Assembly (NCBI RefSeq): GCF_027244095.1
Contig: NC_069659.1
Coordinates: 84,627,501 to 84,691,500 of the forward strand
DNA: 64,000 nucleotides
DNA from: Hemicordylus capensis
Taxonomy: Eukaryota > Chordata > Lepidosauria > Squamata > Cordylidae
Direction: 5' to 3'
Numbering within the stretch: position 1 is the first letter of the stretch; every line of letters starts with the position of its first letter. The notes under the pieces are model-generated. The model saw only the letters and a list, made by a program, of their open reading frames with translations. It did not search any database and was not told where the DNA came from. Positions 24,681 through 36,190 of this stretch are shown piece by piece. Both the position numbers and the translations under genes were made by a program.

Positions 24681-25826
24681 ATAAATTTTATCAGTGTTAG
24701 ACATTGTAAATTAACTTGTATCTTGCAACTTAGCCTGCTTTGACCCATTTCTGTTTTATGTGTTTTTTATTAGCTGCCTTGAGTTTGTTAAAACAAGAAA
24801 GGCAATACATAATAAACAAAAACATATGTTGATTGACTTCCAGCCCAGTGATATTGGTTGACAGCCAGACTCAATTACTCCCGAGTAGGCCTATTGAAAT
24901 TATACAGTCCTTTGGAGTAGCTCCTGAGTAGCACTATTGAGTAACTTAATCTGTATATCAGTCACTGACTTCCTAACACTACCTGGTAGTGTTTCTCATT
25001 GTAGTAAGTACTGAGAAAAAAAGACACAAAGTTGTCACTACAAAAGTATTGGTATGGATGCTGACATCCTTTACTAGACTGACTGCTGACTAATATTTCA
25101 GGATGATCAATTTCAATTCATGTTTCATCAAATGAGAGCTAATTACAGGAAATGTTCCGATAGTTGGGATTCACTCTCCAGCTTTTGGAATGTGATACTC
25201 AGCAGAGCTTGGAGATAGCAAGTAAGAAGAGTAACTTGGACAAGGCAAGTAAGAAGTAATTTTAAAGCAGTCTGCAGTTTGAATTTAGAGAGACTGAGAA
25301 AGACAGGAAAAAGCTTTGGAGATGTGAGCTGGCTGGAGGTAAATAAACACTTTGGGTTGCAGGGGCTCACTCTGGGGAATCTGCTGTCTGCCTGTTTGCT
25401 TCCATAGTGCTTTGTATGTTTGTAAATGAAACATGTATTACAAAGACCACAAATATCCCGTGTTCTATTCCAAAGGGAACTAAATCCTGTTGTGCTGCTC
25501 TGGAGCTTTTCACTGCATAAAAGTGAAGATGGGAGTGTATAACATGATCTATAGTAATACCAAGCAGAAATGAAATACCAAGGATTCCTGACAGAACAAG
25601 TCCTTTTTCCCAGAATAACATTTTAAAGCTTAAGATGCTCCAGAATATTCAGAAGATTTTGGAATTGCCTAGCTAAGCCTTCCTGTGCCAAAATCACATA
25701 TATGTAGAATTTGCTAGATTATTTCCTCCTCCCTTACTTTATGATATGGGATTAGCAGAAACAAAGAGCCTTGAGTGCATCCAGCATTTGTATTGTTGTG
25801 AAAACCTGAAACCTTTTCTCTTAGAA
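24681..25826. other. Unassigned intergenic sequence
   Basis: A possible decayed palindromic repeat lies near 24860-24950 (CTCCCGAGTAGGCCTATTGA and CTCCTGAGTAGCACTATTGA, similar halves). Nothing else is recognised. Confidence 0.4.
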
Positions 25827-25955
25827 CAGGGCTACACAACTTCAGCCTTCCGGATGTAGTTGGACTACATTATTCTTGACTATTGGCCACTGTGGTTGGG
25901 GATGATGGGAATTGTAGTCCCACAACGGCTGGAGGGCTGAAGTTGTGCAACCCTG
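25827..25955. mobile_element. hAT-like MITE, 129 bp
   Basis: Terminal inverted repeats CAGGGCTACACAACTTCAGC and GCTGAAGTTGTGCAACCCTG bound a near-complete palindrome. The flanking 8-mers TCTTAGAA and TCTTAGAG are a 7-of-8 target duplication. It has no coding capacity. Confidence 0.85.
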
Positions 25956-26550
25956 TCTTAGAGACAAGATGGTTTATCCAAGATTCCTACCAACGGTGTG
26001 CTGCCATATTAATATTCTGTGTGTAGATGTAATACAAATGTTGAAAAATTTGAACCCATCACCAAAAGAGGGAAGACTAGCTGCCTTTCAGTTTTCTGGT
26101 GGCTCGAGCTCATATCAAGTTGTAAAGTCTGAACACGTGCTTAGTAGTGTAAGCTACTGTGGCATCCCTAAACTAATGCCAACTATCTCAGTTTGGTTCA
26201 GCTTTTTTTAAACCTGCTATAACTTTGCATCTGCCATCTCCATCACTTATGATCTAAACAGTATGCACTATTAATATTGGAGACACTAGACCTAATGTGT
26301 TGCTTTATTTTTGTGTATATGTCCAAAAACAAAGTGTATAGACAGGGAAATAAAATACCATTAGGCAGTAAAATTACTTTGGAAATCTAATTTGTTATAC
26401 ATGAAAGGGTACTGTAACTTTGTACTTAATAAGAGCTATTCATGTGAGAGGCTCTTTTGATGAAACTGCCTTTTGCTGTATAAGACCATCTGGTTGGTTC
26501 CCAAGCCAGCTCTTTCATACTGCAGTTGCTGAGAAGCAATAAAGATGATG

Positions 26551-26846
26551 AGAGGAGAGCTGGTCTTGTGGTAGCAAGCATGAATTGTCCTCTTTGCTAA
26601 GCAGGGTCCATCCTGGTTTGCATTTAAATTGAAGACTACATGTGAGCACCGTAAGATATTCCCCTGAGGGGATGGGACCTCTCTGAAAACTGCATCTGAG
26701 GTTCCAAGTTCCCTCCCTGTCATCTCCAAGATAGGACTGAGAGAAACTCCTGCCTGCAGCCTTGGAGAAGCCACTGCCAGTCTGTGCAGGCTATTCTGAG
26801 CTAGATGGACCAATGGCAATGGAAGGCAACTTCCTGTGCTCCTATG
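26551..26846 (+). mobile_element. 5S rRNA-derived SINE, copy 1
   Basis: GCTAAGCAGGGTCCATCCTG followed by GTTTGCATTTAAATTGAAGA parallels the internal promoter region of 5S rRNA (GCTAAGCAGGGTCGGGCCTG, TTGGATGGGAGAC). The rest, including TGAGCTAGATGGACCAATGG, is shared with 30392-30644 and 40510-40780. It is a SINE3-type element, not a 5S gene. Confidence 0.8.
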
Positions 26847-27150
26847 ATGGACCCAGGTTCTCACCAACTATTTATCTCATGCTCCAGGTTCTAAAATGTA
26901 AAAAAGTGATCCTCAAAACAGTCAATTGAAGCACCATTAAAAAAAACACCCCAGGATCACATAGTGAATTTTGTAACATTTTTGAGATAAAGCAGCTCAG
27001 CTCTGATATGTGGAGGTCAAAAGAGAAGCTCTTGAGAGCCATGTGGTCTCAGGTCAAAAAACGGAGATGGCATAGAATGCTCTTGTCGTGGTTCTTATTC
27101 TCATGTTAATTGCTGTAGCCATGGAGCCCTTAGGCCTTGCACAACTGTAG

Positions 27151-27370
27151 TTATTATTATTATTATTATTACATTTATATCCCGCTCTTCCTCCAAGGAG
27201 TCCAGAGCAGTATACTACATACTTGAGTTTCTCTGTCACAACAACCCTGTGAAGTAGGTTAGGCTGAGAGAGAAGTGACTGGCCCAGAGTCACCCAGCTA
27301 GTTTCATGGCTGAATGGGGATTTGAACTCGGGTCTCCCTGGTCCTAGTCCAGCACTCTAACCACCACACC
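27151..27370 (-). mobile_element. Sauria-type tRNA-derived SINE, copy 1
   Basis: Read on the minus strand it has a tRNA-like head (GGTGGTTAGAGTGCTGGACT, GAGTTCAAATCCC), the body TGGGTGACTCTGGGCCAGTC, and the 3' end GGAGGAAGAGCGGGATATAA followed by (TAA)n. The order and words match Sauria SINEs. Confidence 0.82.
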
Positions 27371-27589
27371 TTTGCAACTGATGCTGTGGTAAAGCCAGGC
27401 ACACATTTCTTGCTCTTTCAGGGAAGCAAGGAGATGCCCTCCGGGGGAGGGGGGCATAGCATTGGCTTCCATAGAGCATTGGCCTGTGAGGACTATTGGG
27501 GCAACCCAGTCCCCTACTTTTGCAGGGGTATAGGGAGCTCTTGTCCTCAGCTCCTGAAAGGACCATCAACGGCCTAAAACAACACTACA

Positions 27590-27690
27590 TTGTAAATCTT
27601 ATATAACTTGTTTGTTTATTATCAGTACTGTAAACTACTTTGGGTGCCTTGGTTGAGGTGGAAGGCAGTAAAAAAAAAATGCAGTTAATC
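27590..27690 (+). mobile_element. LINE 3' tail fragment
   Basis: ACTGTAAACTACTTTGGGTG and GGTGGAAGGCAGTAAAAAAA are of the generic CR1/L2 tail type. Confidence 0.4.
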
Positions 27691-27869
27691 AATCACATAA
27701 CCCAGATGTAAGTGATTCTTCACTTATTTTGTGCTCCTAATCATACATACATAGAATAATTAAAATACCTCCTGCTCCTTGTATCTCAGGCTTCTGGTCT
27801 GCTTATCAGCTTCTTCACACAGTCCTCATCTGACTACTTGTTTCACCGCTGACTTGACTACTTCTTTGA

Positions 27870-28250
27870 CTGCCTATGGAACCATCCAGTGGTTTTAAAG
27901 CCATCCAGGCTGGTGGCTGTCACCACACCCTGTGGCAGAGAATTCTATAGGTTAGTTATGTATTGTGTGTGAACCGGTGCTCCCTTTGGTCAGTTCTAGA
28001 TTTCCTGGCCATTAGTTTCATGGGATGGCCCCTGGTTCTAGTGTTGTGAGAGAGGGAGAAACATTTCTCTCTGTCCACTCTTTTAACTCCCTGCATAGTT
28101 TTATACACCTTGACCATGTCTCCCTTGAGTCTCCCCCCCCAGCTAAAAAAGCCCCAGATGTTGTAGCCTTGCCTCATAAGGAAGGTGCTCTAGGCCCTTG
28201 ATCATCTTGGTTGCATATGGTACAGTGTCATATGTCCCCCCTGCTCCCAT
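27870..28250 (-). mobile_element. CR1-clade LINE fragment, 3' region
   Basis: On the minus strand SHNTRTRGHPMKLMARK parallels [17 protein letters not shown] in the CR1 copy at about 17630. It is 5'-truncated and lacks the usual 3' end. Confidence 0.75.
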
Positions 28251-29086
28251 TTTGAAGATGCTGAAGATAATGAAAAACTCAGACTGCTCACAGCTCTGGA
28301 ATAAAGGCGGTGTATAAAGACTATAAATTTAAAACATTAATTTCAAGCCGGGGGGGGGGGGAATCCAGTAATTGGTGCTTCTGCTACAGAATTTCTCCTT
28401 TCCCATTTGTCTACCAAAGGATTTTAGTTTAATCTTGTCTGAAATACCATGGAATAGTTTATTATCTTCAGCAAAAAATACAGCCACCCTCTTAAATTAT
28501 GGTCCTGATGAGTGAGTGGCCGGGTGGCTCATATGTAAACTTTGCCAGCATTTCCATCATAAATTCTGTTGAGGAGGAAGGGGGTGGGTGTAGAATTTTA
28601 TTACTTCAGCTGACTGAGCCCAACACTGCAGTTTTGGAAAACGTTTTTATTTCTTCTTTCTTTTCTTTTTTTGAAACAAAAATCAGTGTAGAACAGTTTT
28701 ACCACTTTCAGATGGAAGATAATGAAACAATGAATCACTCTACCACAATAATTTCCATTCCATTCCACCCCCCCCCCAATTCCTTTCTTTCAATGCAAAT
28801 AGGACTGATTAAGATGTGATGCTGGCCACAAGTTATGCTCCTGAAAACCCTGCTACCCATATCGGAGCACCATGCAGCCAGCATCACATTTGAAACGCTT
28901 CTTGCCCAATGCAACACCTATGCTGGTTGAGAACTGCTGGTGTACAAATGCTATCCTGTATGCACAGGTCCATGAGGCAAACACTTCTATTAATTTGATG
29001 TTGCCCACATGTAAGCGTTTTCCTGTTGTGCTACATTTTATTTATTTACATTTTATATTTGGCCTATGGCTGCAATAAAAGAATGT

Positions 29087-29292
29087 ACTACTACATTTTC
29101 TATCCCGCTCTTCCTCCAAGGAGCCCAGAGTGGTGTACTACATACTTAAGTTTCTCCTCACAACAACCCTGTGAAGTAGGTTAGGCTGATGGAGAAGTGA
29201 CTGGCCCAGTGTCACCCAGCAAGTCTCATGGCTGAATGGGGATTTGAACTCGGGTCTCCTCAGTCCTAGTCCAGCACTCTAACCACTACACA
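29087..29292 (-). mobile_element. Sauria-type tRNA-derived SINE, copy 2
   Basis: It has the same layout as 27151-27370: tRNA-like head at the high-coordinate end, CTGGGTGACACTGGGCCAGT, and a 3' end with (TAG)n-like tail. Confidence 0.8.
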
Positions 29293-29954
29293 TGCTCAGA
29301 TTAATATGGTGAGTTTATATGACCTTAATTCTGCCCAGAGGCAGCGTATTGTACTCACTGCCCAGGATACAAATATCAGCTTTAGGCACCCCCAAAGGTT
29401 TAGGCATGTCCACTGGGATTTTTGATTCTCTTCTTCTTTCAACATCAGTGCCCCCTCCCACTCAGATCAAATCATTTTTAAAAAACACCCTACTTTTGAT
29501 CATCTCTATTTCAAAATTGATTTCCCATGTGACATGAGGAGCTGCTTGAACATACAGGAATAATTAATTGTACAGTTCTTTGGATCTCAGCTACTTTGTT
29601 GTGGAAGTCTACATGGAACCAGTCTTGTGAATGGTTGTGAATGTTTAACATGTGGTAGTAGTTGTCATCATTGTTGGGGCAAGGCAGCCAAACACATGTT
29701 GAGCTATTGCCAAGCAGAGAGTGATGGGTTGTCACTCTTCACTATTCCCAAAGTTGGGATATTGGAGAAATTTCTCCAAGATATGACAGCAAACCTCACT
29801 ACATGATGTAAATGTGGTTATATGAATCCATTCCTTTGGAATGGATTGTTTAGCCCAGATACCAGTTCAGGGATAGACTTTTAATCTGGCATCCAGAGCA
29901 TATTTTCTTGGAAGCATGTCAGATGTTCCTAGTTATGTTTAAACATGCTTAAGA

Positions 29955-30110
29955 CCAGGCAGTACAGGACATTTCCAAACACCTAAGGAAATTTAGCAGC
30001 AGTGGGATAAGAAGATGGGCTCTCTTATGAACTGGAACTAATTAAAAGACAGTAAATAAAGGGTGGGACAAAACTGGCCATTTTCATGATGGAGAAACTC
30101 CAAGGGTTTG
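29955..30110 (+). mobile_element. CR1-clade LINE fragment (RT region)
   Basis: Broken frames read HLRKFSSSGIR, then NKGWDKTGHFHDGET. They line up with [14 protein letters not shown] and [12 protein letters not shown] of the CR1 at 17350-17480. Confidence 0.6.
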
Positions 30111-30391
30111 TTGTTAGAATGATTTGCAGAAGGACTGGAGCTTTTAGACTTCTTCATAATGCACTGGAAATGGGTAAGGACTATGGCTGCCTGGAGAGAA
30201 TAGTTAGCATACAGGGTGAGGACTGTCTGCAGCCTGTGGCTGAAACATTAAAAACAACAACAACAACAACAACAGAAACAGGCATAAATAGAAATGGCCA
30301 TGTTTGGAGATAATCTTGAAATAGTCAGCATAATACTGCCAGAGAACACTTGGGAAAACTCCAGAACAATTTCTGGACAGATAATTCTGTT

Positions 30392-30644
30392 AGGAACATA
30401 GGAAGCCACCATATACTGAGTCAGACCCTTGGTCTATCTAGCTCAGTGTTGTCTACACAGACTGGCAATGGCTTCTCCAAGGTTACAGCAGGAATCTCTC
30501 TCAGCCCTATCTTGGAGAGTTGCCAGGGAAGGAACTTGGAACCTAGATGCTCTTCCCAGAGCGGCTCCATCCCGAGGGGAATATCTTACAGTGCTTACAT
30601 GTGGTCTCCCATTTAAATGCAACCAGGGCAGACACTGCTTAGCT
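30392..30644 (-). mobile_element. 5S rRNA-derived SINE, copy 2
   Basis: It begins GGAACATAGGAAGCCACCAT and runs to ACACTGCTTAGCTAAGT, the reverse complement of the 26551 copy. The 5S-like head is truncated. Confidence 0.75.
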
Positions 30645-30896
30645 AAGTTTGTAACAGATTACTGTCCTTGCCATAAATACTACATCCATCCTTACAGACA
30701 GTGCAGTGCTTCTTCAGGTTTTGAAGGTCCACAGGTAAAGCCCCCCCTGTGGGCCTCTCCTCCTCCTCACCACCACCACCACCCAGTCATTCACCATCTC
30801 TATCTGAGCTGAGTCCCCACTGCCACACAGAAAGGCAGGTGAGTGAGTAGATAGCAGCGCCTCCTTCTCCTTGCTCCCACTGCCACTCACTCATAA

Positions 30897-31173
30897 GCCC
30901 TATTCAGATAAGATGTTGCCCTCGCAGTCAGATTTCTTTATGCTTGTACAAGTTTTTGTGTGAATGATTGTACTTCTGTGCATTTTAAAAGTGGACCTGG
31001 GTACTGGCCCCTTCAAATGCTGGATAGAGATAGGAAGTGTACTGCTGTATCTGCATTCAACAACAACGTAGTGCCTGCATACAGGTACCTGCATATTTGC
31101 ATACTACTTGCATACAGAACATGTTTGCCCTGTATAAGATTGTATGAGTGTTGAACATAGTGTGAATAGGGCT
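30897..31173. mobile_element. Family D MITE, copy 3
   Basis: The ends AGCCCTATTCAGATA and TAGTGTGAATAGGGCT are inverted repeats. The body has GTACAAGTTTTTGTGTGAAT, CATTTTAAAAGTGGACC and GTATGAGTGTTGAACAT. Confidence 0.65.
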
Positions 31174-31861
31174 GGAGAAGTGGGTGAGCAGGCAGCAATG
31201 GCAGGAAATAATAGCAAGGCTAGGGGACTCTGGTGTAAAAAAAAAAAAGGGCTAAAGGTTGAACTGTGGCAGATGCCTAGTGAGTTGAACCCTGATTATT
31301 TTGGCCTTGTTTGCAGATAGCATCCTCTGACTTCCAGATGCTGGGGACTAACAAGAGGGGATGGATATTGCCATTGTGGCCAGCTTGTGAACTTTCTTGT
31401 AGCCTTATTATCTTTTTAAATGATAATGATGATGATGATGATGATGAACCTCAACAGGCTTATACCAAATCCCACATGATTTTATGCAGATTTTTACATT
31501 TGTACTCTTTGTTGCCTGCTTTCTCAACTGCGAAACATGGTTGTGTGTCTTCTTGGATGCATTCCGTCTGGAGCTATGGCCACAGGGACCATCCTTCTTG
31601 AGACAAATTATTATGTTCTTTTGTATTGCAAATAAATAGTGAATTATTTATTGCCTTAAAAACACACACATTAGGACAACATGGCACCAAGAGGGCCAAC
31701 TGTTAGGCTTTTAGAGCCCAGACAAAGCTAGAGCTGACTTACTGCACCAGCCAGCTTTCCCCACACTCAGATAGATGCAAAAAAAGGAGACCTATAAACT
31801 AACAGATTTGTTCTACTAAACATAATTTTAAAAGCCTGCATATTTTTGAAATAAGTCTCAA

Positions 31862-31862
<1 letters not shown>

Positions 31863-31897
<35 letters not shown>

Positions 31898-32010
31898 TTC
31901 TACTACTACTACACTTTTTTCTGCTTTTCCTCTGAGGAGCTCAGGTTATTTTGAGCTCCTCCATGGTTATTTTTATCCTCGCAACAACCCTGTGAGGTAG
32001 GCAGGGGCAG
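31863..32010 (-). mobile_element. Sauria-type SINE, copy 3, truncated
   Basis: (TAA)n tail and GAGCTCCTCAGAGGAAAAGC on the minus strand, then CCTCACAGGGTTGTTGCGAG. The tRNA-like head is missing. Confidence 0.65.
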
Positions 32011-32689
32011 ATTAATCTTTTGGCCACTCATATGCAGCCAAAGATTTGCCACCCCAGGGGCAAGAGTAAGGGGGCTTGGCGGGGAGGGAAACTTAACTCT
32101 GATTTTTTTACCTTGAAAAACGCTGCTGTGTAGTGGTGGAGGCTCTGCCCGCCTCCTATCATCACAGGAGATGAGGTTGGGCACTGGAGGATTTCCAGTT
32201 GTCATTCTCTTCCAGTCAATGGTTGACATAATGGTATGTCAGCTTAGTAACGTTACATGCATGCATGTTGCGCAAATGATGTTACATGGGAGTAAGCCCA
32301 CTGGAAATAATGGGCTTACCCTCATTTAACATAACTGCACAAATTTTGCATTTGTGCACTTATGTACATGCAAAGTTACTAGGCTGACTTACTGTTGTGC
32401 AGTGTCAGCCATTTGGGCCAATTCTCCTCTTCACTGATTGTTTCATATTGTAAGATAAAAAGAAAAAACTGGAGGGCAGCACAAAATAATGGTAGAGATT
32501 GTGAAAGAAAATAGAGGGGAGGAGCCTCAACAAGTGTTAGAAAACCATTTGCTGAAGTGAGCCCAATATGTTTTTTAAAAGCTCTTCAAGGAGGGGAGGA
32601 CCCTTTTCTTCTATAACTTTCATGGAATGGTGTCTGTACTGTCTCCTAGATATAAGGGTTTTACACCACAGTGCACTGGGCTTATGTCA

Positions 32690-33030
32690 ACAACTGTTCC
32701 CTGATACTTGTTGAGGCCCTTTCTTCATATTAGTACCTTGAAGACTGCTGACTCCCAAGTGATTCTACCCATCCAACAAGATATGCTGAGAGGGGCTCTG
32801 CTCCGTATGCTGACAACCTTGTGGGCTCAAGTGTTGTGCACCTGTGACAGAGCCTTCTCTGTGGTTGCTCCAGGCTATGGATCTCCCTGGGGAGATCTTT
32901 TCCCTCAGCTCCCTCTTACCATAGGTGATTACAGGCTGTTTTGTTCAGGCATATTCAGGCATTCGGTGATAGAAAAAACAGCTGAATGCCTCCTTTGTGT
33001 AATTTTATTGTGTTTTATGGAGTTTTAAAC
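32690..33030 (+). mobile_element. L2-group LINE fragment, C-terminal end
   Basis: DRAFSVVAPGYGSPWGDLFP parallels RDRTFPAVAPQLERSPGKAL of the LINE at 36.5-37.2 kb. It is followed by a tail-like stretch. Confidence 0.55.
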
Positions 33031-33269
33031 AGCGGCTGACATCCAAACTAATCCTGCGTGTGCGCAAGCCCCCACACTAGTCCCAAAGCATCGGAGCTCT
33101 TGTGCAAGAGTGCATATACTTTTAGAACCCATTCATGTTCCAGAAGTGTTCTGTTAGGCCGGAAACCTGTCCTCAGGCCTTCAGCTGCATGTTTCTGCTC
33201 TAACGTAAGATTTTCAGATTATGAGGTCATTCACACAATCAAAAACTGTGTTCTACCCGGGTTTGGGAG

Positions 33270-34325
33270 CAGAGGTGTATCTAGGGAAAATAGCGCCTAG
33301 GACAAGCACTGAAATTGCACCCCCCGTCCAAACATCTGACACCCATCTTTCAGATAACTTTACCATAATATCAGCTGAAAAATACAAGTCAAGCTCATTA
33401 ATCTTTTAATATTTCAAAAACTATTTAGCAGTGGATGTAGACAGACCAAAACATGTTGGAAAACTACAAATTTCAGTATGCTGGGGCTCATGAAATACCC
33501 AAATACTATGTGGAGGTGTACTTGGAAAACTAAACAGAAGTGCCTGTCTGATTCTCTACTATGCATTGTAGCATCACTATTACATAAGTATTAAAAATAA
33601 ATGGAGAATTTGACTTTTCCCAGATACTCTGAAAATAATGAAAGGATATGCAGAGTAAACTGTGTCACTGCTTGGAATGTATTCTAGTATTTCAGAAAGA
33701 CAGTTAAATGAGAGAAAGAAACTCCCAGTGGGCCTTAATACTAAGGATTTCACACTGATTCAAAGACAAACTCACCATTAATAGCCATATTATTAAGACA
33801 TCACATTTAACTCACTTATCACAAGAAGCAAAATAAGAGCAAATGAATACAATCTTAGCTCATAAGTTTCAGCTCAGTATTCACAAGCCCTGATTCTCTG
33901 TACATAGTGCCAAACTGAATATGTGTACAGTGACTTATATTATATTAAATTTAAAAAGTTTTTTACCTGTACCCCCTTTGGGGGGCTTCCTAAAGGCTGT
34001 GGGGGGTGCCTGCAAAGATTACCCCTCCCCCCGCTGGCCTCTAGGGCCTCGCAGGGACCATTTGAGCATGTGCGGTGGCCATTTTTAAAAATAATTTTTA
34101 AAAAACAAATAAAGTCTGCTGAAAACAAAATGGCCACCGTGTATGCTCAAATGGCTTCTGCGAGGCCTGGCATGGCCTAGGGCCTCACAGAGGCCATTTG
34201 AGCATGCATGGTGGCCATTTTATTTTTGGCGGCCATTTAAAAAAATATATTTTAAAAAATGGTGCCTCCCTTCAAATGGCGCGCGGGGCACATGCTCTGC
34301 CTACTTTACCCTAGACACGCCCCTG
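33270..34325. mobile_element. hAT-like non-autonomous element, 1056 bp
   Basis: Termini CAGAGGTGTATCTAGGGAAA and TTTACCCTAGACACGCCCCTG are inverted repeats. A perfect 8-bp target duplication, TTTGGGAG, lies at 33262-33269 and 34326-34333. The interior carries repeated GGCCATTTGAGCATGC modules and no open frame of interest. Confidence 0.9.
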
Positions 34326-34556
34326 TTTGGGAGCTGTGTGTGCTCCCAGTTTTTGGTTGTGTGGAATCAAAGTCAGAGGAAAACTAAAGTAGAAGTTATT
34401 GTGTGGAAGCTAGATAGGAGGAAAACCTGGGTAGCTTTTCTTCCTGCCTTGCTTCCACACAATCACTTCTACCCAAGTTTTCCTCCTACCTTGCTTCCAC
34501 ACAACTGAAAATTGGGAGCACAAACAGCTCCCAAACTTGGGTAGGACACTCTTTTT

Positions 34557-34951
34557 GAGGTCATTCACACGAGCGGGAGGGTGGGGTGGCTGCTAGCCAG
34601 TTGGCGGGAAGGCTGGTTAAACTCACCATCCCCACAGACGAATGTTTAGGTGTGCCACTGTGGGCATGAGGAGCTCAGGAGGCTGGGATAACATGTCCCA
34701 GGCTCCGGGAATCCCACAATGTACTGCATGCTGAGCACAGTGCATTGGGGGATTTCCCCAGGAGTGTGTGTCTGGGCTGGAAGCAGCCTGAGCTTGCATA
34801 CAAGCAACAAGCCTGGGTGAAGGGAGTGCTCACTCCCTTAACCTCAGTTAATGGCCAAGCTAAAAAACCCAATCCCGGTGGCTCTCATGCGCAGCCTAAT
34901 CCAGGCTGGGCTTCCCTAGCCTGGGTTAGGGTGCATGTGAGAACAGCCTCT
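34557..34951. mobile_element. Harbinger-like MITE (GAGGC family) in a MITE arm
   Basis: Ends GAGGTCATTCACACGAG and CATGTGAGAACAGCCTC are inverted repeats with a 3-bp TTT duplication. Removing it restores the host arm. GAAGGGAGTGCTCACTCCCT is a typical internal palindrome of the family. Confidence 0.75.
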
Positions 34952-35029
34952 TTGATTGTGTGAATGACCTCATTGCATAGCTAGTGGTGTTAGGAGTGCC
35001 CATACTGCATTAGGCAGGATTTCAGTCGG

Positions 35030-35140
35030 TGTTTGTTTTGCATTTATAAATCAATTCTATATTGGCTTGTTTTATTGTTTTAACATGTTGTAAACTGCCT
35101 TAAGGCTTAAAAAAAAAAGGCTGTATGTACAGATAAAAAT
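35030..35140 (+). mobile_element. LINE 3' tail fragment
   Basis: TTGTTTTATTGTTTTAACAT and GTTGTAAACTGCCTTAAGGC are of the common reptile LINE tail type. Confidence 0.45.
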
Positions 35141-35937
35141 ACTTTAAAAATGTAAGAGGAGTCTCCCAACTGTGATTCACACTCCTCCATGGTCCCTCCC
35201 CACATGTATCTTGACTGAGCCAGGAGACAGAGTGCCAGCCCACCCTTCCAATAATTTCAGCAATATAAGAAGCTGCAATATAAGAAGCTGTCATGTTCAT
35301 TATTGCTGGTGTGTGGAGTTAATGCAGGAACTGGTTGCTTAGACAGACTGTTTCCATGGGCTCCACCACTAACTTTAACCTGTGGCTTTACTGCCTTCCC
35401 CTCCTTTGCCATTCTTGCTCTCTTGCCTATAAAAATATGTGAATCTGTCCAAACAGCAAACGCTTGTGTTTTTCTTTGTGTTCTAGGAATCCCCTAGATT
35501 AGAAAATGTAGCATTATAAGAACATGACCAGCACGTACGTTGTTTTCTCCTCACCTACACAGTGCACTCCAAGACATCAGCAAGCTCCTGAGGTTGAAGT
35601 GATATGAGGGTGAGGGCCCCAGAATCTCTTGCTCTACAAACGAAGTCCTGAGATAAGAGTGCATGAGCAGTGGTGCTTCACTACTTTTGTTTGTTTTGCT
35701 GGTGAGCCTTTGTTCTGCAACAAAATGGAGTATAGAATGCACAATATGAGTCTTCATAAGAAGGCAAAATAAGATTTATAACAGCGTAAAAAGAATATTC
35801 CAGTTACATACAAAGCAGACATGATTTTGCATTAGAACAAAACAAAACAAGGTAGGTAGAGGTGAAATGGGAAAATCATAATATACAATTATTTCCCTTA
35901 CAAAACATGCTCCTTGTACTGTCTGCCTAGAGCCACC
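35141..35937. other. Unassigned intergenic sequence
   Basis: Nothing recognisable was found on either strand. Confidence 0.4.
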
Positions 35938-36190
35938 TAATGGCGCAGCGGGGAAGCAACCTGCCTAGAGAGCAGGAGACTGTTGGTTCTAACTCCCGTT
36001 GGTGTGCTCCCAAGAATATGGGAAACACCTATATCAGGCAGCAGTTATATAGGAAGGTGCTGAAAGGCATAATCTCATACTGTATGGGAGAAGGCAATGG
36101 TAAACCACTCCTGTACTCTTCCAAGAAAACCACATGTCTCTTTGGTCACCAGGAATCAACACTGACTCAATGGTGCAACCTAATTGTCTG
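35938..36190 (+). mobile_element. Family A tRNA-derived SINE, full length
   Basis: AATGGCGCAGCGGGGAAGCA (box A region), GAGCAGGAGACTGTTGGTTC, GGCAGCAGTTATATAGGAAG, and the 3' end AACACTGACTCAATGGTGCA. It abuts the 3' end of an L2-like LINE. Confidence 0.8.

Larger units (their letters stand above)
33223..34974. mobile_element. GAGGTC-ended palindromic MITE hosting two insertions
   Basis: The left end GAGGTCATTCACACAATCAA and the right end TTTGATTGTGTGAATGACCTC are near-perfect inverted repeats. Arms extend inward through CTACCCGGGTTTGGGAGCTG (left) and CAGCTCCCAAACTTGGGTAG (right). A hAT-like element (33270-34325) sits in the left arm and a smaller MITE (34557-34951) in the right arm. Confidence 0.8.

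Noticed and set aside
26551-26846. A 5S rRNA gene
   Set aside because: Only the internal promoter region resembles 5S; the rest is SINE body shared with two other copies.
27151-27370. A tRNA gene
   Set aside because: The tRNA-like head has no credible cloverleaf and continues into a SINE body and tail.
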